Assembly: GCF_032854445.1 (NCBI RefSeq)
Contig: NW_027018069.1
Location: 1 to 64,000, forward strand
Origin: Liolophura sinensis
Taxonomy: Eukaryota; Mollusca; Polyplacophora; Chitonida; Chitonidae
Direction of reading: 5' to 3'
DNA: 64,000 bases
Shown: piece after piece, positions 12,527-25,161 of the stretch
How the letters are laid out: each line of letters starts with the position of its first letter
How positions within the stretch are numbered: position 1 is the first letter of the stretch
The notes under the pieces: generated by a model
What the model saw: only the letters and a program-made list of their open reading frames with translations
What the model was told of the DNA's origin: nothing
Databases searched by the model: none
Position numbers and translations under genes: made by a program

Positions 12527-15500
12527 CTGGTCATTACTATATTCAACTTTTCATTATAAGTTATGTGGCCTTCGGTAGCCCAGACGACGTCAAATCTTTG
12601 GGCCAAGCCCATTTAACTCACCCAGCAAATGTCTTACTTCTAAGTCGAAGACAAACTCAATGTCTTTATCTACATGTAGAAAAACCACACCATTTGTATA
12701 TGAAAAAAAACACAAGGTACTTGATACAGTCCGCTGTAAAAAGTACAATTGAACACTGACCCACATCAATAAGGTGCCAAAAGATGAGCAATTGGGCCAG
12801 GCATCTCCAGCTGTTGAAAAATTGCAAATTTCCTTGGTTTCCATGGAGTAAGAGCCGTTGCTGGGCACGTGATCTTGACATCAATGATTATTCATTTGTG
12901 GCTACAGCCAAAAGTATTGGTCGGAGAGCAACGCGGTTTGCACCATTCAATTTCTCGTTACAAAATACGTCGGATTAGCCTCTTACCAGCAGCATTGGAA
13001 CAGTTTTTCCACTTTTGGATTTTTGCCTGGTATTTTTTCTAATTGAAATCGGCTACATTAACTATGTACAATCGCGACTGGTCATTACTATATTCAACTT
13101 TTCATTATAAGTTATGTGCCCTTCGGTAGCCCAGACGACGTCAAATCTTTGGGCCAAGCCCATTTAACTCACCCAGCAAATGTCTTACTTCTAAGTCGAA
13201 GACAAACTCAATGTCTTTATCTACATGTAGAAAAACCACACCATTTGTATATAAAAAAAACACAAGGTACTTGATACAGTCCGCTGTAAAAAGTACAATT
13301 GAACACTGACCCACATCAATAAGGTGCCAAAAGATGCGCAATTGGGCCAGGCATCTCCAGCTGTTGAAAAATTGCAAATTTCCTTGGTTTCCATGGAGTA
13401 AGAGCCGTTGCTGGGCACGTGACCTTGACATCAATGATTATTCATTTGTGGCTACAGCCAAAAGTATTGGTCGGAGAGCAACGCGGTTTGCACCATTCGA
13501 TTTCTCGTTACAAAATACGTCGGATTAGCCTCTTACCAGCAGCATTGGAACAGTTTTTCCACTTTTGGATTTTTGCCAGGTCTTTTTGCTAATTGAAATC
13601 GGCTACATTAACTATGTACAATCGCGACTGGTCATTACTATATTCAACTTTTCATTATAAGTTATGTGCCCTTCGGTAGCCCAGACGACGTCAAATCTTT
13701 GGGCCAAGCCCATTTAACTCACCCAGCAGTTGTCTTACTTCTAAGTCGAGGACAAACTCAATGTCTTTATCTACATGTAGAAAAACCACACCATTTGTAT
13801 ATAAAAAAAAACACAAGGTACTTGATACAGTCCGCTGTAAAAAGTACAATTGAACTCTGACCCACATCAATAAGGTGCCAAAAGATGCGCAATTGGGCCA
13901 GGCATCTCCAGCTGTTGAAAAATTGCAAATTTCCTTGGTTTCCATGGAGTAAGAGCCGTTGCTGGGCACGTGATCTTGACATCAATGATTATTCATTTGT
14001 GGCTACAGCCAAAAGTATTGGTCGGAGAGCAACGCGGTTTGCACCATTCGATTTCTCGTCAAAAAATACGTCGGATTAGCCTCTTACCAGCAGCATTGGA
14101 ACAGTTTTTCTACTTTTGGATTTTTGCCTGGTCTTTTTGCTAACTGATTTCGGCTACATTAACTATGTACAATCGCGACTGGTCATTACTATATTCAACT
14201 TTTCATTATAAGTTATGTGCCCTTCGGTAGCCCAGACGACGTCAAATCTTTGGGCCAAGCCCATTTAACTCACCCAGCAAATGTCTTACTTCTAAGTCGA
14301 AGACAAACTCAATGCCTTTATCTACATGTAGAAAAACCACACCATTTGTATATAAAAAAAACACAAGGTACTTGATACAGTCCGCTGTAAAAAGTACAAT
14401 TGAACACTGACCCACATCAATAAGGTGCCAAAAGATGCGCAATTGGGTCAGGCATCTCCAGCTGTTGAAAAATTGCAAATTTCCTTGGTTTCCATGGAGT
14501 AAGAGCCGTTGCTGGGCACGTAAACTTGACATCAATGATTATTCATTTGTGGCTACAGCCAAAAGTATTGGTCGGAGAGCAACGTGGTTTGCACCATTCG
14601 ATTTCTCGTCAAAAAATACGTCGGATTAGCCTCTTACCAGCAGCATTGGAACATTTTTTCTACTTTTGGATTTTTGCCAGGTATTTTGTCTAATTGAAAT
14701 CGGCTACATTAACTATGTACAATCGCGACTGGTCATTACTATATTCAACTTTTCATTATAAGTTATGTGGCCTTCGGTAGCCCAGACGACGTCAAATCTT
14801 TGGGCCAAGCCCATTTAACTCACCCAGCAAATGTCTTACTTCTAAGTCGAAGACAAACTCAAAGTCTTTATCTACATGTAGAAAAACCACACCATTTGTA
14901 TATAAAAAAAACACAAGGTACTTGATACAGTCCGCTGTAAAAAGTACAATTGAACACTGACCCACATCAATAAGGTGCCAAAAGATGCGCAATTGGGCCA
15001 GGCATCTCCAGCTGTTGAAAAATTGCAAATTTCCTTGGTTTCCATGGAGTAAGAGCCGTTGCTGGGCACGTGATCTTGACATCAATGATTATTCATTTGT
15101 GGCTACAGCCAAAAGTATTGGTCGGAGAGCAACGCGGTTTGCACCATTCGATTTCTCGTCAAAAAATACGTCGGATTAGCCTCTTACCAGCAGCATTGGA
15201 ACAGTTTTTCCACTTTTGGATTTTTGCCAGGTCTTTTTTTCTAATTGAAATCGGCTACATTAACTATGTACAATCGCGACTGGTCATTACTATATTCAAC
15301 TTTTCATTATAAGTTATGTGCCCTTCGGTAGCCCAGACGACGTCAAATCTTTGGGCCAAGCCCATTTAACTCACCCAGCAAATGTCTTACTTCTAAGTCG
15401 AAGACAAACTCAATGTCTTTATGTACATGTAGAAAAACCACACCATTTGTATATAAAAAAAACACAAGGTACTTGATACAGTCCGCTGTAAAAAGTACAA

Positions 15501-16379
15501 TTGAACACTGACCCACATCAATAAGGTGCCAAAAGATGCGCAATTGGGCCAGGCATCTCCAGCTGTTGAAAAATTGCAAATTTCCTTGGTTTCCATGGAG
15601 TAAGAGCCGTTGCTGGGCACGTGATCTTGACATCAATGATTATTCATTTGTGGCTACAGCCAAAAGTATTGGTCGGAGAGCAACGCGGTTTGCACCATTC
15701 GATTTCTCGTCAAAAAATACGTCGGATTAGCCTCTTACCAGCAGCATTGGAACAGTTTTTCTACTTTTGGATTTTTGCCTGGTCTTTTTGCTAAATGATT
15801 TCGGCTACATTAACTATGTACAATCGCGACTGGTCATTACTATATTCAACTTTTCATTATAAGTTATGTGCTCTTCGGTAGCACAGACGACGTCAAATCT
15901 TTGGGCCAAGCCCATTTAACTCACCCAGCAAATGCCGTACTTCTAAGTCGAAGACAAACTCAATGCCTTTATCTACATGTAGAAAAACCACACCATTTGT
16001 ATATAAAAAAAACACAAGGTACTTGATACAGTCCGCTGTAAAAAGTACAATTGAACACTGACCCACATCAATAAGGTGCCAAAATATGCGCAATTGGGTC
16101 AGGCATCTCCAGCTGTTGAAAAATTGCAAATTTCCTTGGTTTCCATGGAGTAAGAGCCGTTGCTGGGCACGTAAACTTGACATCAATGATTATTCATTTG
16201 TGGCTACAGCCAAAAGTATTGGTCGGAGAGCAACGTGGTTTGCACCATTCGATTTCTCGTCAAAAAATACGTCGGATTAGCCTCTTACCAGCAGCATTGG
16301 AACATTTTTTCCACTTTTGGATTTTTGCCTGGTATTTTGTCTAATTGAAGTCGGCTACATTAACTATGTACAATCGCGA
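12527..16379 (+). repeat. 7-monomer higher-order repeat, copy B
   Basis: This is the direct tandem copy of the preceding block (landmarks 12784, 13334, 13885, 14435, 14985, 15536, 16086). Near-identity of almost 3.9 kb, against clearly greater divergence between adjacent monomers, makes one recent unequal-exchange or amplification event likely. The match continues about 130 bp past the formal end. It is lost by 16511, where CTCAAAGTC replaces CTCAATGTC, and the next unit (16636) has private changes (CTTTGTTTCC, TTTGAGGCTAC, AAAAGGACAATT). A third copy therefore does not follow. Confidence 0.92.
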
Positions 16380-16929
16380 CTGGTCATTACTATATTCAAC
16401 TTTTCATTATAAGTTATGTGGCCTTCGGTAGCCCAGACGACGTCAAATCTTTGGGCCAAGCCCATTTAACTCACCCAGCAAATGTCTTACTTCTAAGTCG
16501 AAGACAAACTCAAAGTCTTTATCTACATGTAGAAAAACCACACCATTTGTATATAAAAAAAACACAAGGTACTTGATACAGTCCGCTGTAAAAAGGACAA
16601 TTGAACACTGACCCACATCAATAAGGTGCCAAAAGATGCGCAATTGGGCCAGGCATCTCCAGCTGTTGAAAAATTGCAAATTTCCTTTGTTTCCATGGAG
16701 TAAGAGCCGTTGCTGGGCACGTGATCTTGACATCAATGATTATTCATTTGAGGCTACAGCCAAAAGTATTGGTCGGAGAGCAACGCGGTTTGCACCATTC
16801 GATTTCTCGTCAAAAAATACGTCGGATTAGCCTCTTACCAGCAGCATTGGAACAGTTTTTCCACTTTTGGATTTTTGCCTGGTATTTTTTCTAATTGAAA
16901 TCGGCTACATTAACTATGTACAATCGCGA

Positions 16930-18580
16930 CTGGTCATTACTATATTCAACTTTTCATTATAAGTTATGTGCCCTTCGGTAGCCCAGACGACGTCAAATCT
17001 TTGGGCCAAGCCCATTTAACTCACCCAGCAAATGTCTTACTTCTAAGTCGAAGACAAACTCAATGTCTTTATCTACATGTAGAAAAACCACACTATTTGT
17101 ATATAAAAAAAACACAAGGTACTTGATACAGTCCGCTGTAAAAAGTACAATTGAACACTGACCCACATCAATAAGGTGCCAAAAGATGCGCAATTGGGCC
17201 AGGCATCTCCAGCTGTTGAAAAATTGCAAATTTCCTTGGTTTCCATGGAGTAAGAGCCGTTGCTGGGCACGTGATCTTGACATCAATGATTATTCATTTG
17301 TGGCTACAGCCAAAAGTATTGGTCGGAGAGCAACGCGGTTTGCACCATTCGATTTCTCGTCAAAAAATACGTCGGATTAGCCTCTTACCAGCAGCATTGG
17401 AACAGTTTTTCTACTTTTGGATTTTTGTCAGGTCTTTTTTTCTAATTGAAATCGGCTACATTAACTATGTACAATCGCGACTGGTCATTACTATATTCAA
17501 CTTTTCATTATAAGTTATGTGGCCTTCGGTAGCCCAGACGACGTCAAATCTTTGGGCCAAGCCCATTTAACTCACCCAGCAAATGTCTTACTTCTAAGTC
17601 GAAGACAAACTCAATGTCTTTATCTACATGTAGAAAAACCACACCATTTGTATATGAAAAAAACACAAGGTACTTGATACAGTCCGCTGTAAAAAGTACA
17701 ATTGAACACTGACCCACATCAATAAGGTGCCAAAAGATGCGCAATTGGGCCAGGCATCTCCAGCTGTTGAAAAATTGCAAATTTCCTTGGTTTCCATGGA
17801 GTAAGAGCCGTTGCTGGGCACGTGATCTTGACATCAATGATTATTCATTTGTGGCTACAGCCAAAAGTATTGGTCGGAGAGCAACGCGGTTTGCACCATT
17901 CGATTTCTCGTCAAAAAATACGTCGGATTAGCCTCTTACCAGCAGCATTGGAACATTTTTTCCACTTTTGGATTTTTGCCTGGTATTTTTTCTAATTGAA
18001 ATCGGCTACATTAACTATGTACAATCGCGACTGGTCATTACTATATTCAACTTTTCATTATAAGTTATGTGCCCTTCGGTAGCCCAGACGACGTCAAATC
18101 TTTGGGCCAAGCCCATTTAACTCACCCAGCAAATGTCTTACTTCTAAGTCGAAGACAAACTCAATGTCTTTATCTACATGTAGAAAAACCACACCATTTG
18201 TATATAAAAAAAACACAAGGTACTTGATACAGTCCGCTGTAAAAAGTACAATTGAACACTGACCCACATCAATAAGGTGCCAAAAGATGCGCAATTGGGC
18301 CAGGCATCTCCAGCTGTTGAAAAATTGCAAATTTCCTTGGTTTCCATGGAGTAAGAGCCGTTGCTGGGCACGTGATCTTGACATCAATGATTATTCATTT
18401 GTGGCTACAGCCAAAAGTATTGGTCGGAGAGCAACGCGGTTTGCACCATTCGATTTCTCGTCAAAAAATACGTCGGATTAGCCTCTTACCAGCAGCATTG
18501 GAACAGTTTTTCTACTTTTGGATTTTTGCCAGGTCTTTTTTTCTAATTGAAATCGGCTACATTAACTATGTACAATCACG
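16930..18580 (+). repeat. 3-monomer higher-order repeat, copy A
   Basis: Monomers with landmarks 17186, 17737 and 18287 match 18839, 19390 and 19940 at an offset of about 1653 bp. Shared marks are CACACTATTTG (17090 and 18742), TTTTTGTCAGGTC (17424 and 19077), and a GTATATGAAA unit in second place in each copy. Several differences exist: CAATCACGAC at 18572, A-run lengths, GAACATTTTTT at 17951 versus GAACAGTTTTT, and TTACGAGCAGC at 19589. This duplication therefore looks older, or more patched by conversion, than the 7-monomer one. Edges are approximate. Confidence 0.75.
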
Positions 18581-20233
18581 ACTGGTCATTACTATATTCA
18601 ACTTTTCATTATAAGTTATGTGCCCTTCGGTAGCCCAGACGACGTCAAATCTTTGGGCCAAGCCCATTTAACTCACCCAGCAAATGTCTTACTTCTAAGT
18701 CGAAGACAAACTCAATGTCTTTATCTACATGTAGAAAAACCACACTATTTGTATATAAAAAAAAACACAAGGTACTTGATACAGTCCGCTGTAAAAAGTA
18801 CAATTGAACACTGACCCACATCAATAAGGTGCCAAAAGATGCGCAATTGGGCCAGGCATCTCCAGCTGTTGAAAAATTGCAAATTTCCTTGGTTTCCATG
18901 GAGTAAGAGCCGTTGCTGGGCACGTGATCTTGACATCAATGATTATTCATTTGTGGCTACAGCCAAAAGTATTGGTCGGAGAGCAACGCGGTTTGCACCA
19001 TTCGATTTCTCGTCAAAAAATACGTCGGATTAGCCTCTTACCAGCAGCATTGGAACAGTTTTTCTACTTTTGGATTTTTGTCAGGTCTTTTTTTCTAATT
19101 GAAATCGGCTACATTAACTATGTACAATCGCGACTGGTCATTACTATATTCAACTTTTCATTATAAGTTATGTGGCCTTCGGTAGCCCAGACGACGTCAA
19201 ATCTTTGGGCCAAGCCCATTTAACTCACCCAGCAAATGTCTTACTTCTAAGTCGAAGACAAACTCAATGTCTTTATCTACATGTAGAAAAACCACACCAT
19301 TTGTATATGAAAAAAACACAAGGTACTTGATACAGTCCGCTGTAAAAAGTACAATTGAACACTGACCCACATCAATAAGGTGCCAAAAGATGCGCAATTG
19401 GGCCAGGCATCTCCAGCTGTTGAAAAATTGCAAATTTCCTTGGTTTCCATGGAGTAAGAGCCGTTGCTGGGCACGTGATCTTGACATCAATGATTATTCA
19501 TTTGTGGCTACAGCCAAAAGTATTGGTCGGAGAGCAACGCGGTTTGCACCATTCGATTTCTCGTCAAAAAATACGTCGGATTAGCCTCTTACGAGCAGCA
19601 TTGGAACAGTTTTTCCACTTTTGGATTTTTGCCTGGTATTTTTTCTAATTGAAATCGGCTACATTAACTATGTACAATCGCGACTGGTCATTACTATATT
19701 CAACTTTTCATTATAAGTTATGTGCCCTTCGGTAGCCCAGACGACGTCAAATCTTTGGGCCAAGCCCATTTAACTCACCCAGCAAATGTCTTACTTCTAA
19801 GTCGAAGACAAACTCAATGTCTTTATCTACATGTAGAAAAACCACACCATTTGTATATAAAAAAAACACAAGGTACTTGATACAGTCCGCTGTAAAAAGT
19901 ACAATTGAACACTGACCCACATCAATAAGGTGCCAAAAGATGCGCAATTGGGCCAGGCATCTCCAGCTGTTGAAAAATTGCAAATTTCCTTGGTTTCCAT
20001 GGAGTAAGAGCCGTTGCTGGGCACGTGATCTTGACATCAATGATTATTCATTTGTGGCTACAGCCAAAAGTATTGGTCGGAGAGCAACGCGGTTTGCACC
20101 ATTCGATTTCTCGTCAAAAAATACGTCGGATTAGCCTCTTACCAGCAGCATTGGAACAGTTTTTCTACTTTTGGATTTTTGCCAGGTCTTTTTTTCTAAT
20201 TGAAATCGGCTACATTAACTATGTACAATCGCG
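18581..20233 (+). repeat. 3-monomer higher-order repeat, copy B
   Basis: This is the tandem partner of the preceding 3-monomer block. It runs into units that carry GTGGCCTTCGG and GTATATGAAA in place of the GTGCCC and CACTATTTG forms that begin each copy, which ends the correspondence near 20.27 kb. Confidence 0.72.
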
Positions 20234-20282
20234 ACTGGTCATTACTATATTCAACTTTTCATTATAAGTTATGTGGCCTTCG

Positions 20283-21675
20283 GTAGCCCAGACGACGTCA
20301 AATCTTTGGGCCAAGCCCATTTAACTCACCCAGCAAATGTCTTACTTCTAAGTCGAAGACAAACTCAATGTCTTTATCTACATGTAGAAAAACCACACCA
20401 TTTGTATATGAAAAAAACACAAGGTACTTGATACAGTCCGCTGTAAAAAGTACAATTGAACACTGACCCACATCAATAAGGTGCCAAAAGATGCGCAATT
20501 GGGCCAGGCATCTCCAGCTGTTGAAAAATTGCAAATTTCCTTGGTTTCCATGGAGTAAGAGCCGTTGCTGGGCACGTGATCTTGACATCAATGATTATTC
20601 ATTTGTGGCTACAGCCAAAAGTATTGGTCGGAGAGCAACGCGGTTTGCACCATTCGATTTCTCGTTACAAAATACATCGGATTAGCCTCTTACCAGCAGC
20701 ATTGGAACAGTTTTTCCACTTTTGGATTTTTGCCAGGTCTTTTTGCTAATTGAAATCGGCTACATTAACTATGTACAATCGCGACTGGTCATTACTATAT
20801 TCAACTTTTCATTATAAGTTATGTGGCCTTCAGTAGCCCAGACGACGTCAAATCTTTGGGCCAAGCCCATTTAACTCACCCAGCAAATGTCTTACTTCTA
20901 AGTCGAAGACAAACTCAATGTCTTTATCTACATGTAGAAAAACCACACCATTTGTATATGAAAAAAACACAAGGTACTTGATACAGTCCGCTGTAAAAAG
21001 TACAATTGAACACTGACCCACATCAATAAGGTGCCAAAAGATGCGCAATTGGGCCAGGCATCTCCAGCTGTTGAAAAATTGCAAATTTCCTTGGTTTCCA
21101 TGGAGTAAGAGCCGTTGCTGGGCACGTGATCTTGACATCAATGATTATTCATTTGTGGCTACAGCCAAAAGTATTGGTCGGAGAGCAACGCGGTTTGCAC
21201 CATTCGATTTCTCGTTACAAAATACATCGGATTAGCCTCTTACCAGCAGCATTGGAACAGTTTTTCCACTTTTGGATTTTTGCCAGGTCTTTTTGCTAAT
21301 TGAAATCGGCTACATTAACTATGTACAATCGCGACTGGTCATTACTATATTCAACTTTTCATTATAAGTTATGTGGCCTTCAGTAGCCCAGACGACGTCA
21401 AATCTTTGGGCCAAGCCCATTTAACTCACCCAGCAAATGTCTTACTTCTAAGTCGAAGACAAACTCAATGTCTTTATCTACATGTAGAAAAACCACACCA
21501 TTTGTATATGAAAAAAACACAAGGTACTTGATACAGTCCGCTGTAAAAAGTACAATTGAACACTGACCCACATCAATAAGGTGCCAAAAGATGCGCAATT
21601 GGGCCAGGCATCTCCAGCTGTTGAAAAATTGCAAATTTCCTTGGTTTCCATGGAGTAAGAGCCGTTGCTGGGCAC
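20283..21675 (+). repeat. Recent single-monomer tandem duplication
   Basis: The segments from 20283 and from 20833 match at exactly 550 bp offset up to about 21125/21675. They share two rare changes, AATACATCGG (20671 and 21221) and CTTCAGTAGCC (20829 and 21379), which I did not see elsewhere in the window. The match ends at CACGTGGTTTGAC (21676), a mark private to unit 40. This is the smallest step of array growth visible here, one monomer. Confidence 0.82.
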
Positions 21676-23511
21676 GTGGTTTGACATCAATGATTATTCA
21701 TTTGTGGCTACAGCCAAAAGTATTGGTCGGAGAGCAACGTGGTTTGCACTATTCGATTTCTCGTCAAAAAATACGTCGGATTAGCCTCTTACCAGCAGCA
21801 TTGGAACAGTTTTTCCACTTTTGGATTTTTGCCTGGTATTTTTTCTAATTGAAATCGGCTACATTAACTATGTACAATCGCGACTGGTCATTACTATATT
21901 CAACTTTTCATTATAAGTTATGTGCCCTTCGGTAGCCCAGACGACGTCAAATCTTTGGGCCAAGCCCATTTAACTCACCCAGCAAATGTCTTACTTCTAA
22001 GTCGAAGACAAACTCAATGTCTTTATCTACATGTAGAAAAACCACACCATTTGTATATAAAAAAAACACAAGGTACATGATAAAGTCTGCTGTAAAAAGT
22101 ACAATTGAACACTGACCCACATCAATAAGGTGCCAAAAGATGCGCAATTGGGCCAGGCATCTCCAGCTGTTGAAAAATTGCAAATTTCCTTGGTTTCCAT
22201 GGAGTAAGAGCCGTTGCTGGGCACGTGATCTTGACATCAATGATTATTCATTTGTGGCTACAGCCAAAAGTATTGGTCGGAGAGCAACGCGGTTTGCACC
22301 ATTCGATTTCTCGTCAAAAAATACGTCGGATTAGCCTCTTATCAGCAGCATTGGAACAGTTTTTCCACTTTTGGATTTTTGCCTGGTCTTTTTGCTAATT
22401 GAAATCGGCTACATTAACTATGTACAATCGCGACTGGTCATTACTATATTCAACTTTTCATTATAAGTTATGTGCCCTTCGGTAGCCCAGACGACGTCAA
22501 ATCTTTGGGCCAAGCCCATTTAACTCACCCAGCAAATGTCTTACTTCTAAGTCGAAGACAAACTCAATGTCTTTATCTACATGTAGAAAAACCAAACCAT
22601 TTGTATATAAAAAAAACACAAGGTACTTGATAAAGTCTGCTGTAAAAAGTACAATTGAACACTGACCCACATCAATAAGGTGCCAAAAGATGCGCAATTG
22701 GGCCAGGCATCTCCAGCTGTTGAAAAATTGCAAATTTCCTTGGTTTCCATGGAGTAAGAGCCGTTGCTGGGCACGTGATCTTGACATCAATGATTATTCA
22801 TTTGTGGCTACAGCCAAAAGTATTGGTCGGAGAGCAACGCGGTTTGCACCATTCGATTTCTCGTCAAAAAATACGTCGGATTAGCCTCTTACCAGCAGCA
22901 TTGGAACAGTTTTTCTACTTTTGGATTTTTGCCTGGTCTTTTTGCGAGTTGAAATCGGCTACATTAACTATGTACAATCGCGACTGGTCATTACTATATT
23001 CAACTTTTCATTATAAGTTATGTGCCCTTCGGTAGCCCAGACGACGTCAAATCTTTGGGCCAAGCCCATTTAACTCACCCAGCAGTTGTCTTACTTCTAA
23101 GTCGAAGACAAACTCAATGTCTTTATCTACATGTAGAAAAACCACACCATTTGTATATAAAAAAAACACAAGGTACTTGATACAGTCCGCTGTAAAAAGT
23201 ACAATTGAACACTGACCCACATCAATAAGGTGCCAAAAGATGCGCAATTGGGCCAGGCATCCCCAGCTGTTGAAAAATTGCAAATTTCCTTGGTTTCCAT
23301 GGAGTAAGAGCCGTTGCTGGGCACGTGATCTTGACATCAATGATTATTCATTTGTGGCTACAGCCAAAAGTATTGGTCGGAGAGCAACGCGGTTTGCACC
23401 ATTCGATTTCTCGTCAAAAAATACGTCGGATTAGCCTCTTACCAGCAGCATTGGAACAGTTTTTCCACTTTTGGATTTTTGCCAGGTCTTTTTGCTAATT
23501 GAAATCGGCTA

Positions 23512-25161
23512 CATTAACTATGTACAATCGCGACTGGTCATTACTATATTCAACTTTTCATTATAAGTTATGTGCCCTTCGGTAGCCCAGACGACGTCAA
23601 ATCTTTGGGCCAAGCCCATTTAACTCACCCAGCAAATGTCTTACTTCTAAGTCGAAGACAAACTCAATGTCTTTATCTACATGTAGAAAAACCAAACCAT
23701 TTGTATATAAAAAAAACACAAGGTACTTGATACAGTCCGCTGTAAAAAGTACAATTGAACACTGACCCACATCAATAAGGTGCCAAAAGATGTGCAATTG
23801 GGCCAGGCATCTCCAGCTGTTGAAAAATTGCAAATTTCCTTGGTTTCCATGGAGTAAGAGCCGTTGCTGGGCACGTGATCTTGACATCAATGATTATTCA
23901 TTTGTGGCTACAGCCAAAAGTATTGGTCGGAGAGCAACGGGGTTTGCACCATTCGATTTCTCGTCAAAAAATACGTCGGATTAGCCTCTTACCAGCAGCA
24001 TTGGAACAGTTTTTCCACTTTTGGATTTTTGCCTGGTATTTTTTCTAATTGAAATCGGCTACATTAACTATGTACAATCGCGACTGGTCATTACTATATT
24101 CAACTTTTCATTATAAGTTATGTGCCCTTCGGTAGCCCAGACGACGTCAAATCTTTGGGCCAAGCCCATTTAACTCACCCAGCAAATGTCTTACTTCTAA
24201 GTCGAAGACAAACTCAATGTCTTTATCTACATGTAGAAAAACCACACCATTTGTATATAAAAAAAACACAAGGTACACGATAAAGTCTGCTGTAAAAAGT
24301 ACAATTGAACACTGACCCACATCAATAAGGTGCCAAAAGATGCGCAATTGGGCCAGGCATCTCCAGCTGTTGAAAAATTGCAAATTTCCTTGGTTTCCAT
24401 GGAGTAAGAGCCGTTGCTGGGCACGTGATCTTGACATCAATGATTATTCATTTGTGGCTACAGCCAAAAGTATTGGTCGGAGAGCAACGCGGTTTGCACC
24501 ATTCGATTTCTCTTCAAAAAATACGTCGGATTAGCCTCTTACCAGCAGCATTGGAACAGTTTTTCCACTTTGGGATTTTTGCCTGGTCTTTTTGCGAGTT
24601 GAAATCGGCTACATTAACTATGTACAATCGCGACTGGTCATTACTATATTCAACTTTTCATTATAAGTTATGTGCCCTTCGGTAGCCCAGACGACGTCAA
24701 ATCTTTGGGCCAAGCCCATTTAACTCACCCAGCAAATGTCTTACTTCTAAGTCGAAGACAAACTCAATGTCTTTATCTACATGTAGAAAAACCACACCAT
24801 TTGTATATAAAAAAAACACAAGGTACTTGATACAGTCCGCTGTAAAAAGTACAATTGAACACTGACCCACATCAATAAGGTGCCAAAAGATGCGCAATTG
24901 GGCCAGGCATCCCCAGCTGTTGAAAAATTGCAAATTTCCTTGGTTTCCATGGAGTAAGAGCCGTTGCTGGGCACGTGATCTTGACATCAATGATTATTCA
25001 TTTGTGGCTACAGCCAAAAGTATTGGTCGGAGAGCAACGCGGTTTGCACCATTCGATTTCTCGTCAAAAAATACGTCGGATTAGCCTCTTACCAGCAGCA
25101 TTGGAACAGTTTTTCTACTTTTGGATTTTTGCCAGGTCTTTTTGCTAACTGATTTCGGCAA
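23512..25161 (+). repeat. 3-monomer block in domain 2, copy A
   Basis: Landmarks 23790, 24340 and 24890 match 25440, 25990 and 26540 at exactly 1650 bp offset. Marks in order: GTGCAATTGGG with GCAACGGGG; ACACGATAAAGTCTGC with TTTCTCTTCAAAA; and CATCCCCAGCTG. Only two differences were noticed: CACTTTGGGATT at 24568 versus CACTTTTGGATT, and GCCAGGTC at 25130 versus GCCTGGTC at 26780. Confidence 0.88.

Larger units (their letters stand above)
1..21700 (+). repeat. Array domain 1 (landmark copies 1-40)
   Basis: Landmark starts: 112, 665, 1218, 1767, 2319, 2868, 3421, 3971, 4520, 5073, 5623, 6177, 6727, 7277, 7828, 8378, 8931, 9481, 10032, 10582, 11132, 11683, 12233, 12784, 13334, 13885, 14435, 14985, 15536, 16086, 16636, 17186, 17737, 18287, 18839, 19390, 19940, 20491, 21041, 21591. 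Variants found only here are GTATATGAAAA at the TATA-like tract (near 1134, 6093, 8846, 10500, 12697, 17652, 19307, 20407, 20957, 21507) and CGTTACAAAATAC (near 1390, 6351, 6901, 9105, 9655, 12958, 13508, 20665, 21215). The ATAAAGTCTGC variant common further right is absent. The right border is approximate, because unit 40 looks transitional. Confidence 0.75.
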
